From assembly GCF_020731285.1 (NCBI RefSeq), contig NZ_JAJFOW010000019.1, forward strand, positions 1 through 64,000: 64,000 nt of DNA, in the 5' to 3' direction. The stretch's first letter is position 1. Every line of letters starts with the position of its first letter. The notes below the pieces were generated by a model. It was not told the DNA's origin. It did no database searches and saw only the letters and a list, made by a program, of their open reading frames with translations. This stretch comes from Cohnella baijiui (GTDB lineage Bacteria > Bacillota > Bacilli > Paenibacillales > Paenibacillaceae). Positions 32,737 to 39,972 of this stretch are shown one piece after another. The position numbers and the translations under genes are program-made.

Positions 32737-34596
32737 TCATGCCCGATCCGCGTACCAGGCCAGCCGGATGCCCGCCTCGCGCCGCGCCCGCTCTTTCTCC
32801 TGCCGGGCCAGCGCCGCATGTGCCGCCGCCAGGCCGACCGGTTCGAACGAGACGGACTGTCCGGGCCGCAGCTGTCCAAGCAGCGGCAGGTCGGCGGAGA
32901 TCACGTGCGCGAGAATCGGGTACCCGCCGGTCGGCTGACAGCCGGAGGCGAGCAGAATTGGCTGGCCGTCCGGAGGCACCTGCACGGTCCCCGGCGTCAC
33001 GCCGTGCGAGACGGGCTCGATCGGCGAGGAGAGCCGGAGCGGTGCGCCCTCGAGGCGGATGCCCATTCGGTCGGAAGCCGGCTGCACCCGGTACGCGGTC
33101 ACGAGTAGGCGAGCCCGCGCGGCCGGATCGAACCAATCCCAGCCGCGGCCGCGAAGAACGCGCAGCACGACAGGCGGGCCGTCCGGCGGCAGGCCCGCCG
33201 CCGCCGCATAGCCGCCCGGAGCCGGCGCCCAGAGCCGCCCCGACCGCTCAGCTGCGGCTGCGAGCCGGGCTGCCAGCCGCGCCGCTGCGGGCGAAGGCGC
33301 GCCGAAGGCCAGCGCGTCCCCAGCGGCTAGCGGCCTGCCTGCGAGCCCGCCGATGCCGGCGCGCGGGTCGGTGCTGCGACTTCCGAGCGAAAGCGGCACG
33401 TCAATGCCGCCGGCGAAAGCGAGGTAAGCGCGGCTGCCCCGCTCCATCCGGCCGACCGCCAGCTCCGTACCTGCCCGCAGCAGCACCGGACGGCCCGCTG
33501 GCATCGGCTCGCCGTCCGCCTCCGCGGGCGCAGCCGCCCCCGTCAAGGCGACCAGCGCGTCCCGCAGCATGCGATATCGCCCGCCCTGCATCGTCAGCTC
33601 CAACACGGCCGCGTCCGCTTCGTTGCCGACGAGCGCATTTGCCGTGCGGCAAGCCTCGCGGTCCATCGCCCCGCCCCGCGAGACGCCGAACGCTTGCCAG
33701 CCGAGCCGTCCGAGGTCCTGTACCGTCGCGTGCAGTCCGGGCGCGAGCACGGCGACGCCCGGCGGAGCCTCCTCCGCGGAATCGGTTTGCGGCCCCCGCC
33801 GCCCGCCCGCGGACTCACCATCCGCGTCTTCCGCCTCCCCGGCCGCAACGGGCGCAAACCGCACCCGGTCTCCGGGACGAATCGGGAACGGATCCGCCTG
33901 CTCCGGCCGGAACAGACGCAGCGGCGTCCGGCCGACGATTTGCCAGCCGCCCGGCGAGTCCACGGGATAGATTCCCGTCTGGCGGCCCGCGATGCCGACG
34001 GAACCCGCGGGCACCCGCAGGCGCGGCGAGTCGTGACGCGGCTGGGCGAGAGCCTCCGGCAGTCCGGCCAAATAAGGAAACCCGGGCGCGAAGCCGATCA
34101 TGGCGACTTCGTAATCCGCCTCGCTGTGGCGCCGGACGAACGCCTCTTCGCCCAATCCGCTCCGCGCTGCCGCGGCGGCGAGATCCGGCCCGTCTTCTCC
34201 GCCGTAGCGGACGGGCACGACCACGGTGCGTCCGCTCGGGGCGTCTCGATCATCGGCCGTCTCCGCGTCGCCTGGCGCATCGCCGCCATGGCGGACGCTT
34301 GCTTCCTGCCCTCCGCTCTTCTTCTCCGGCTTAACCAGAAGGTTTGCGATCGTCACCGCGATCGCCTCCCCGTCCCATTCGCCGGACGCGTCCGTAAATG
34401 CCGCGGGCAGCCGCAACGCGTCCACGTGCAGCGTCAGCGTATCGTACGCAGGCACGATTTCGCGGAGCCAATCCCCGGCAAGACTGCGCAGCCGCTCCGC
34501 CGCCAGCGCCAACTCGGAAGGACGCGGCGCCGCTTCGCCTTTCCATTGCAGGAGAAAAGCTTCGTCCCCTAGCGTTTCAACGCGCCATTGTGCCAT
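32737..34596 (-). CDS. Fused 5-oxoprolinase subunits B and C (KipI-KipA)
   Basis: The protein has 619 residues from the ATG at 34596 after a G-rich Shine-Dalgarno. Residues 1 to about 255 match PxpB/KipI (GDEAFLLQW, IGFAPGFPYLAGLPEAL, PRLRVPAGSVGIAGRQTGIY). An acidic linker (GEAEDADGESAGGRRG) leads to PxpC/KipA (VLAPGLHATVQDLGRLGWQ, GVSRGGAMD, LASGCQPTGGYPILAHVISA). The two subunits are usually separate neighbouring genes. An extra acidic insertion sits within the B half (about residues 105-135). It is first in the operon with pxpA. The Kip-type sporulation-kinase regulation is an older alternative reading. Confidence 0.92.
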   Translation of the reverse strand: MAQWRVETLGDEAFLLQWKGEAAPRPSELALAAERLRSLAGDWLREIVPAYDTLTLHVDALRLPAAFTDASGEWDGEAIAVTIANLLVKPEKKSGGQEASVRHGGDAPGDAETADDRDAPSGRTVVVPVRYGGEDGPDLAAAAARSGLGEEAFVRRHSEADYEVAMIGFAPGFPYLAGLPEALAQPRHDSPRLRVPAGSVGIAGRQTGIYPVDSPGGWQIVGRTPLRLFRPEQADPFPIRPGDRVRFAPVAAGEAEDADGESAGGRRGPQTDSAEEAPPGVAVLAPGLHATVQDLGRLGWQAFGVSRGGAMDREACRTANALVGNEADAAVLELTMQGGRYRMLRDALVALTGAAAPAEADGEPMPAGRPVLLRAGTELAVGRMERGSRAYLAFAGGIDVPLSLGSRSTDPRAGIGGLAGRPLAAGDALAFGAPSPAAARLAARLAAAAERSGRLWAPAPGGYAAAAGLPPDGPPVVLRVLRGRGWDWFDPAARARLLVTAYRVQPASDRMGIRLEGAPLRLSSPIEPVSHGVTPGTVQVPPDGQPILLASGCQPTGGYPILAHVISADLPLLGQLRPGQSVSFEPVGLAAAHAALARQEKERARREAGIRLAWYADRA

Positions 34597-34722
34597 TTCT
34601 CGCCCTCCCCCCTTCTTTTCCGCCTTGCCGCGCATTGCATCCGCCTTCGAATTCCCGCTACAATGAATGGGTCGTCTTTGGACCGATACGATATTTCCAT
34701 CTTAAACCTGGAGGTTTCCCGC

Positions 34723-35046
34723 ATGGAAACTTACGATTTGGCGCAGCTCACGATCGCCCAGCCGGCCAGAAGCTGGCAAGTTCTCTTCGAACGGGCCAAG
34801 CTTTACGTCATCCACGAATACGGTACTTTCTCCTGGTATGTCGACATCGACGGTATCGAGGAGGCGGCGCTGCTGTCCCACTTCGCCTCCACCGAGGACA
34901 TCGGCGTCGCGATGCAGGCGACGACGATCGGGGGCCGCCTTTTGGGCGGCAGCGCCTATTTCCATCCGAACCCGATGAACAAAGCGGCGGCGCTGCGCGG
35001 CCAGGGCGAACTCGAAGGCTACGGGCCCGGCATCGCCGCCCGTTAG
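34723..35046 (+). CDS. Conserved hypothetical protein, 107 residues
   Basis: It starts at the ATG at 34723, 8 nt after GGAGG. It is a soluble alpha/beta-looking protein (SWQVLFERAKLYVIHEYG, FSWYVDIDGIEEAALLSHF) with no signal peptide or recognisable catalytic motif. The C-terminus is Gly/Ala-rich (GYGPGIAAR). It is transcribed alone and divergently from pxpBC, with a terminator behind it. I do not recognise the family. Confidence 0.7.
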   Translation: METYDLAQLTIAQPARSWQVLFERAKLYVIHEYGTFSWYVDIDGIEEAALLSHFASTEDIGVAMQATTIGGRLLGGSAYFHPNPMNKAAALRGQGELEGYGPGIAAR

Positions 35047-35081
35047 CCCGCCGTCTGTCCGCTCGGCCCGCCTCAACGACA

Positions 35082-35108
35082 AAGGCGCTCCTGCGGGAGC
35101 GCCTCTTC
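35082..35108. terminator. Bidirectional terminator
   Basis: AAAGGCGCTCC-TGC-GGGAGCGCCTCTT forms a 9-bp stem between two convergent genes and can serve both, though the T-runs are short. Confidence 0.75.
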
Positions 35109-35116
35109 GTTGTGCC

Positions 35117-36085
35117 TTATTTGCTCGAATACACTTCCGGCGTCGTCATCTTGTCGTAAAACTCGGTGAACTTGTCCCGGTCTGCCGACGCGCGCCAGCC
35201 CATCGCCGAACGCGGATGCTCGTCCAGCGTACCCGTGATCATGTCGGGAATCAGGTAGCCCCATTCTTCCTTCTCTCGCAGCTTCAGCATGTGCTTCTCG
35301 ATCATGCCGAGCACCGGACGCAAGCTGTAGCCCGGGTTCGTTAGCTTGGCCAGGAGGAGCTCGGTCGGCGTGTTGCCGGCGGCGCGGCCCATGCCGTAGA
35401 CGGATGCGTCCAGCAGCTCGACCCCCATGTCGGCGGCCGCGAGCGTGTTGGCGAACGCCAGCTGCATGTTGTTGTGGGTATGAACGCCCAGGCGCTTGTT
35501 CTTCAGGGAGCGGCGGAACTTCTCGACCAGGTAGCGGATATCGTCGGGGTCGAGACTGCCGTAGGAGTCGACGATATACACGACGTCGATCGGGCTGTCG
35601 CTGATCATGGCGAGCGATTCGTTCAGCTCGTTGTCCATGACGTTGGAGAGAGCCATAATGTTGATCGTCGTCTCGTAGCCCCGCTCATGAAACAGCGTGC
35701 CGAGCTCGATCGCCTTCTCGGTATCGCGCGCGTAGCTCGCCACGCGGATCAGGTCGAGCATGGATTCGTTGCGCGGCAGAACGTCGTTCTCGTCCACCCG
35801 GCCCACGTCGACAAGCGCGGACAGCTTCGTGTTCAGTTTGTTCGGGATGACCTTCCGGAGAAAATCGTCGTCCAGAAACCGCCAGGGGCCCGCGCCATCC
35901 GAGCCTTTCAGCAGGCGGGGAGAGTTTTTGTAGCCGACTTCCATATATTCGACGCCCGCTTCGTTCAGGCTGTTATACAGATCCTGCACGAATTCGACGC
36001 TAAAATCCCAATTGTTGACAAGGCCGCCGTCGCGCACCGTGCAATCCACGATTTTGCAATGGCTTGTTTTGCTGTGAATGGTCAT
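35117..36085 (-). CDS. DRE-TIM metallolyase (HMGL-like aldolase domain)
   Basis: This 322-residue protein has the metal-binding start DCTVRDGGLVNNW and the HTHNNMQLAFANTLAAADMG block of the HMG-CoA-lyase/4-hydroxy-2-oxovalerate-aldolase superfamily. Late motif YGMGRAAGNTPTELLLA is typical of aldolase-catalytic-domain proteins in polysaccharide or peptide clusters. There is no C-terminal regulatory domain, so isopropylmalate synthase is excluded. The ATG at 36085 follows AAAAGGAGACCGGGTAC. The substrate is unknown and no pathway partner is adjacent. Confidence 0.82.
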   Translation of the reverse strand: MTIHSKTSHCKIVDCTVRDGGLVNNWDFSVEFVQDLYNSLNEAGVEYMEVGYKNSPRLLKGSDGAGPWRFLDDDFLRKVIPNKLNTKLSALVDVGRVDENDVLPRNESMLDLIRVASYARDTEKAIELGTLFHERGYETTINIMALSNVMDNELNESLAMISDSPIDVVYIVDSYGSLDPDDIRYLVEKFRRSLKNKRLGVHTHNNMQLAFANTLAAADMGVELLDASVYGMGRAAGNTPTELLLAKLTNPGYSLRPVLGMIEKHMLKLREKEEWGYLIPDMITGTLDEHPRSAMGWRASADRDKFTEFYDKMTTPEVYSSK

Positions 36086-36228
36086 GTACCCGGTCTCCTT
36101 TTGTTGACATGCCGAAACGATTCGATAACACGCATATGGTACTTAGTGTATAAGAAACAGCTGCGATTAACAAGCGCTCGGACGTATTTTTACAGTTTCG
36201 GCAAGCCCCTTCGGATCCCTTTTGCCCA

Positions 36229-36253
36229 GAAAAATAGACTGCCTCGCGGCAGC
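36229..36253 (-). terminator. Terminator of the agr-like operon
   Basis: On the minus strand GGCTGCC-GCGA-GGCAGTC is followed by TATTTTTCT directly after the LytTR gene stop. The remaining stretch to 36086 holds only the aldolase promoter region. Confidence 0.7.
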
Positions 36254-36254
36254 C

Positions 36255-36617
36255 TCAAGCCAGTCCCTTATGCGTCTCTAAAAACTTCAACACTTTGGTG
36301 ACGTTGTTGATCGAGATGGTGCATTTTTTGGCGTCTTTCCCTTCGGAGAAATACGCGATCCGAAACCGCTGATCGACGTGTTTGACCTTGGTCAGATGAA
36401 CCGCGTTGTTCCGGTCGATGATTTCGAAGTCTTCCCCGGATGCCCGCAGCGCCTCGGTCCAGTACTTGAGCGTGCCCGGGATGAAGTACTGCTCGTCCTG
36501 CGTATGAAGCACGATCATGTCTTTGTTCCGGTGGGTTTCGAAGAATAAGACATCCTTCACTTGTAATGCGATCAGACCCGCTTTCCCCTCAGGATCCCTG
36601 GAGACAGAAAGCTGCAT
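36255..36617 (-). CDS. Stand-alone LytTR DNA-binding protein
   Basis: This 120-residue protein consists essentially of a LytTR domain: VLFFETHRNKDMIVLHT, GTLKYWTEALR, IDRNNAVHLTKVKHVD. There is no receiver domain, unlike AgrA. LytTR proteins bind short direct repeats and bend DNA. It is the last gene of the agr-like operon, 21 nt after agrD. Without a phospho-acceptor it must be controlled some other way, perhaps by the membrane protein encoded first in the operon, as in streptococcal HdrRM/BrsRM LytTR regulatory systems (analogy only). Confidence 0.88.
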   Translation of the reverse strand: MQLSVSRDPEGKAGLIALQVKDVLFFETHRNKDMIVLHTQDEQYFIPGTLKYWTEALRASGEDFEIIDRNNAVHLTKVKHVDQRFRIAYFSEGKDAKKCTISINNVTKVLKFLETHKGLA

Positions 36618-36638
36618 AAGGATTATCCTCCAAACCTC

Positions 36639-36779
36639 TTACTTGCTGAGCAGCTCTTCCGGAACTTCCGGTTGGTTGAAGTACCAGAGGCAGGCCATCG
36701 TGACGGTCATTACCGTACTGAGCGCGGTCAGCATCACGGCGAGACGGAACGCCACGGAACCTTTCACTTTTTTCAACAT
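36639..36779 (-). CDS. agrD: AgrD-like cyclic (thio)lactone autoinducer precursor
   Basis: This 46-residue peptide starts at 36779 after GGAAGGAGGTGAAGCTG. It has an amphipathic N-terminal leader (MLKKVKGSVAFRLAVML), a region ending MACLWYF and an acidic tail NQPEVPEELLSK. The Cys followed by hydrophobic residues and the P-E-x-P-E-E-L tail match AgrD precursors. The likely ring is Cys to Phe (CLWYF), closed by AgrB when it removes the tail; the mature 5' boundary cannot be predicted. It lies 5 nt after agrB. Confidence 0.88.
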   Translation of the reverse strand: MLKKVKGSVAFRLAVMLTALSTVMTVTMACLWYFNQPEVPEELLSK

Positions 36780-36784
36780 CAGCT

Positions 36785-37300
36785 TCACCTCCTTCCGCGG
36801 ATCAATGTCAGGCATTGAAGCAGAAAGGCCGATGCGAGCGCCGAGGAGCCAATTAGCAGATTCGCTCCTACGAGCAGCACCGAGCCGAGCTTCAGCAGTG
36901 GAAAAAACCGCGGCGGAATTCGCGTCTGCCGCTCGATGCGGGAGGGCGCGAATACGGCGGCCAGCGCCATCCCGATCACGGTCATCGCCACGAGGGTCGG
37001 GCGGTTAAAATCCGAAAACGAGAACAGAGTAAACACAGCCGGCGTGACGATGACGCACACCATGCCCGACTTCAGATGGATGCCGCCGGACAGCTGACGA
37101 AGAACCCCAAAGCCGAGCAGGACTAAGGCAACCTGTCCAACTTTGCCAGTGAAAAGGGCGATGCCGAGCGTCAGAACGAAGATAAAAAAAGCGTTCAGGA
37201 TCGCCTCGAGCGAGTACCGGATGACCTCCACGCTGGACGGATGGTGCGGAGCGGCCTTCTTGATGCCGACGGCGAACCGATGGGCGAGGGCATGGATCAT
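36785..37300 (-). CDS. agrB: AgrB-like peptide-processing membrane protease
   Basis: The protein has 171 residues from the ATG at 37300, which overlaps the preceding stop by 4 nt. It has about four to five hydrophobic helices. The catalytic pair is seen in RQLSGGIHLKSGMVC: His75 and Cys82 are seven residues apart, exactly as His77/Cys84 in Staphylococcus AgrB. AgrB cleaves the AgrD tail and catalyses ring closure. The GGIH context is intact, so the enzyme should be active. Confidence 0.92.
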   Translation of the reverse strand: MIHALAHRFAVGIKKAAPHHPSSVEVIRYSLEAILNAFFIFVLTLGIALFTGKVGQVALVLLGFGVLRQLSGGIHLKSGMVCVIVTPAVFTLFSFSDFNRPTLVAMTVIGMALAAVFAPSRIERQTRIPPRFFPLLKLGSVLLVGANLLIGSSALASAFLLQCLTLIRGRR

Positions 37301-37926
37301 CGATTGTTCGTCTCCTTTCGAAATGCGAAATAAGCGAGGCAAAGCAAGGCGAGAAACAGGAAGCTGAAATCGACGATGACCACGCGATAATAAAGCAGAA
37401 TGCCAAGCGCCACCATCGTAAGGATGATAAGCGAGAGAATCAGCGCTTGCTCCCATTTGAAGCGGAGTTTCTCGAACTGGAAGGCAAAGCCGATGCCGAA
37501 TTTGTAGAGAATATAGGATAGCGCCAACACGATGAGACCTGTCGCCGCTTGAATGACATGTCCCTTGATGGGATGCAGGTCTGTTGCGGTTACGTAAGCT
37601 ACGCTGCCGGATATAAAGACGATGACACTCTGGATGACGACAGTGAATACATAGCCGAACAGGCTCATGATAAACGTCCAAATGATGGGAACTCTCGCGA
37701 CTGCAAAAATAAAAATGCTGAGAAGGATGACGTTGATGACGGGAACGAGCTCGGATAACGTAAATTGTTCGCGAAGAAAATAGCTCTGGATGTTCATGAC
37801 GACGTTGATGAGAAGAGCTTGCCAAAAGTAATCCATGAATTTGAATCGAAACAGGGTTAAGGTGATCGAAGTTAGGGCGATGGTCTCGATGCAGGAAAAA
37901 AGCATGAACTCGAGAAAGTCCTTCAT
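37297..37926 (-). CDS. Six-helix AgrC-sensor-like membrane protein lacking a kinase
   Basis: This 209-residue protein has about six hydrophobic helices (starting MKDFLEFMLFSCIETIALT) and a short cytosolic end FRKETNNR. The layout is like the sensor half of AgrC or a related peptide receptor, but the chain stops right after the last helix with no DHp or ATPase domain. No kinase gene lies nearby. AAGGGG precedes the ATG at 37926. It is first in the operon and overlaps agrB (ATGA). It may be a receptor or a membrane inhibitor of the LytTR protein. Its base composition is visibly more AT-rich than its neighbours. Confidence 0.72.
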   Translation of the reverse strand: MKDFLEFMLFSCIETIALTSITLTLFRFKFMDYFWQALLINVVMNIQSYFLREQFTLSELVPVINVILLSIFIFAVARVPIIWTFIMSLFGYVFTVVIQSVIVFISGSVAYVTATDLHPIKGHVIQAATGLIVLALSYILYKFGIGFAFQFEKLRFKWEQALILSLIILTMVALGILLYYRVVIVDFSFLFLALLCLAYFAFRKETNNR

Positions 37927-38258
37927 TGCGTCATAACCCCTTAGTGGCGTTGTCGACTTCTGCGTTCTCGGCTACCGGTAAATTCATAGACTTCGCAATC
38001 TACTTCATTTCCTGCGCGTTCGAGAAAATGGTCGGGGCAATCTCTGTTGAAAGCTGGAGGGCTGTTCCAAAAGATGCAGGAAAGACCAATCCTATTACCT
38101 ATTTTAGCAGATTTCCGAGAGAAATCACTATAATCTTGATTCTCTAGCATCATTTTCCCGGACCGGAGAATCTGATTGCGTTAGCAGCAGCCACAAGCGC
38201 CCCCGATCCGTCCCGCTTCGACAGCGCTGTTCGGTCCTTCCCCGCAATGGGTCACGGC
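37927..38258. other. Intergenic region upstream of the agr-like operon
   Basis: AT-rich compared with the rest of the window. It carries an inverted repeat GATTCTC (38138-38144)/GAGAATC (38166-38172) and a weak -10-like TAAAAT (complement 38101-38106) without a good -35, as expected if transcription needs an activator. A 70-codon open frame at 37941-38153 lacks a ribosome binding site and is not called. Confidence 0.45.
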
Positions 38259-38285
38259 AAAAAGCCAACCGGGTAGCCGGTTGGC
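38259..38285 (-). terminator. Terminator of the FMN reductase gene
   Basis: On the minus strand GCCAACCGG-CTACC-CGGTTGGC is followed by TTTTT, about 35 nt after the stop. Confidence 0.85.
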
Positions 38286-38319
38286 CTTGCGCCCGCCGCC
38301 GACGGACGGCGGCATGCGT

Positions 38320-38877
38320 CTATTGTCCTGCGCTCTTTTTGGAAGTTTGCCAGTCGGCTTCCTGGACGAGCAGGTGGACTGCGGCGTCGAGACGCGCGGC
38401 GGCTTCTTCGGCGATGTCGGCTTGGCCGTTGTCCTTCCAAACGACCTGCGTATCGAGCACGAATACGCCCGTCAGGATGTTGCGGGCGCCCATGACGGAC
38501 AGAATCGGCTTCATCGCAAAATCGATGGAAAGCAAATGGGCGATCGTGCCGCCGACGACGATCGGGAGGACGATCTTGTCTTCCAGCCCCTTTTGCGGGA
38601 GAAGATCAAGGAACGCCTTCAGAATGCCGGGAAAGGACGCTTTGTACACCGGCGAGGCGACGATGACCGCGTCGGCTTCGGCTACCTGCTTGCCGGCGGC
38701 GACGATGGCTTCGCTGTCGAAACGGGCATGAAGCAGGTCTTCGGCGGGCAGGTCGCGCACGTTGACAACCGACAGCTCGTGGCCGGATTCGGCGATCCGG
38801 CCGCTCACGCGATCCAGCACGGCGTGCAGTCTCGACTTCGGCGTCGGGCTGCCTAAGAGAATGACGATTTTGGCCAT
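38320..38877 (-). CDS. NADPH-dependent FMN reductase, SsuE-like
   Basis: This 185-residue flavodoxin-fold protein has the FMN-phosphate loop GSPTPKSRL at the N-terminus and VIVASPVYKASFPGILKAFLDLLP, the SsuE/ArsH-type flavin contact. IVVGGTIAHLLSIDFAMKP is typical of SsuE. Such enzymes supply reduced FMN to monooxygenases, e.g. for sulfonate use. No ssuD or transporter is nearby, so the role here is open. AAAGGAATGGGATCCT precedes the ATG. It is monocistronic. Confidence 0.87.
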   Translation of the reverse strand: MAKIVILLGSPTPKSRLHAVLDRVSGRIAESGHELSVVNVRDLPAEDLLHARFDSEAIVAAGKQVAEADAVIVASPVYKASFPGILKAFLDLLPQKGLEDKIVLPIVVGGTIAHLLSIDFAMKPILSVMGARNILTGVFVLDTQVVWKDNGQADIAEEAAARLDAAVHLLVQEADWQTSKKSAGQ

Positions 38878-39051
38878 AGGATCCCATTCCTTTTCGTATT
38901 CATTTCCGACACGATCACTCGGATTTTATTATCCCAAATTATACCGTTCGCCCCCTGCAGCGTCAAGGACAATCCCTGTCAGAAATCTCTACGCCATGCG
39001 AGGTATGGACGTGAGACAACATCTCCATCGATTTCCGCCCGTCCGGACAGC

Positions 39052-39080
39052 GAAAGTCATCCGGTCCTATGATGACTTTC
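39052..39080. promoter_or_regulatory. 10-bp perfect inverted repeat upstream of the FadR-type gene
   Basis: GAAAGTCATC (39052-39061) and GATGACTTTC (39071-39080) flank a 9-bp spacer, 78 bp before the regulator start. It is a candidate operator for that regulator. Otherwise 38878-39157 holds only promoter-like sequence. Confidence 0.6.
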
Positions 39081-39157
39081 GGAGACAATCCGTATACACT
39101 AGAACCAAATAGACGTCGGCCGCGCGCCGGCGCCGCGCAAGGAAAGGAACATGCGGC

Positions 39158-39898
39158 ATGACTTCGGCTGGCAACCGCCCGCTCAAAAGCTCCGAGTGGG
39201 TGAGAAACGACATACGGGAGAAGATCGAAAACGGCGACCTGATGCCGGGCGCCCGCCTGCCCTCGGTGGTTGAGCTGTCCGCACAATACCAGGTCGGGCG
39301 GTCCACCGTCCGCGAGGCGCTGAGCGCGCTCAAGGCGATGGGGTTGTTGACGATCCGGCAAGGGGGCGGTACGTTCGTGCGCGCGGAGACGGAAGGCGGC
39401 CCTGCCCATCCCGGCCAGCTGCAGCCCGATTCGTGGGTGGGGCGGGCCGGCACGATCCGGCACATTCTCGACGTCCGCCGCGTCTTGGAAACCGGTTGCG
39501 CGCTGCTCGCGGCCAAGCACCGCACGGCGGACGACCTGACCGCGCTCTCCGGCACGCTCGGCGAGATGGAGCGCGCGCTCGGAGACGAAGCGGAGAGCGA
39601 GCAGGCGGACGTGCGGTTCCATCAGCAGATCGCGGCCGCGGCGCACAATCCCGTGCTGCGGGATTGGATGGACTCCCTCTCGCGCGAGCTGCACGAGAGC
39701 ATGAAGGATACCCGCGCGCTCTGGTTTTACGCCGAGCGCGCGAACGCCGAGCGCCTGTTGGCGGAGCACAAGGCGATCTACGAAGCGATCGCCGGCCGGG
39801 AGCCGAGGCTCGCCTCGGAGCGGATGGCCGCCCATATCGACAAGGTCGAGCAGGTGCTCGAGGCGCATCGCTCCGACCTGGGCCCGTCCGTCTTGTAA
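39158..39898 (+). CDS. FadR-subfamily GntR regulator
   Basis: This 246-residue protein has an N-terminal GntR winged helix (VRNDIREKIENGDLMPGARLPS, YQVGRSTVREALSAL, LLTIRQGGGTFV). The C-terminal all-helical FCD domain has DVRRVLETGCALLAA and metal-type histidines in DVRFHQQIAAAAHNP and RMAAHID. FCD regulators bind organic acids. It stands alone upstream of the convergent rocA gene; control of the proline/arginine genes is possible but not shown. An inverted repeat upstream suggests autoregulation. Confidence 0.9.
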   Translation: MTSAGNRPLKSSEWVRNDIREKIENGDLMPGARLPSVVELSAQYQVGRSTVREALSALKAMGLLTIRQGGGTFVRAETEGGPAHPGQLQPDSWVGRAGTIRHILDVRRVLETGCALLAAKHRTADDLTALSGTLGEMERALGDEAESEQADVRFHQQIAAAAHNPVLRDWMDSLSRELHESMKDTRALWFYAERANAERLLAEHKAIYEAIAGREPRLASERMAAHIDKVEQVLEAHRSDLGPSVL

Positions 39899-39927
39899 AG
39901 TGCGTCCGATCGCCCCCCGACATACGC

Positions 39928-39970
39928 AAGCCGCCCCGAAGGTCTCTTGGCCTTCGGGGCGGTTTTGTTT
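39928..39970. terminator. Bidirectional terminator between the GntR gene and rocA
   Basis: AAGCCGCCCCGAAGG pairs with CCTTCGGGGCGGTTTT; T-run TTTTGTTT on the plus strand. rocA ends 3 bp further right on the minus strand. Confidence 0.88.
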
Positions 39971-39972
39971 AG

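Noticed and set aside
32334..34334. 666-codon plus-strand open frame rich in Arg/Pro/Ala
   Set aside because: Shadow of pxpA/pxpBC; composition is typical of non-coding frames in high-GC DNA.
36086..36254. LytTR-type direct repeats
   Set aside because: A single ACAGTTT-like match near 36192 has no properly spaced partner.
37941..38153. 70-codon minus-strand open frame upstream of the agr locus
   Set aside because: No ribosome binding site and no recognisable features; it is likely promoter DNA or a remnant.
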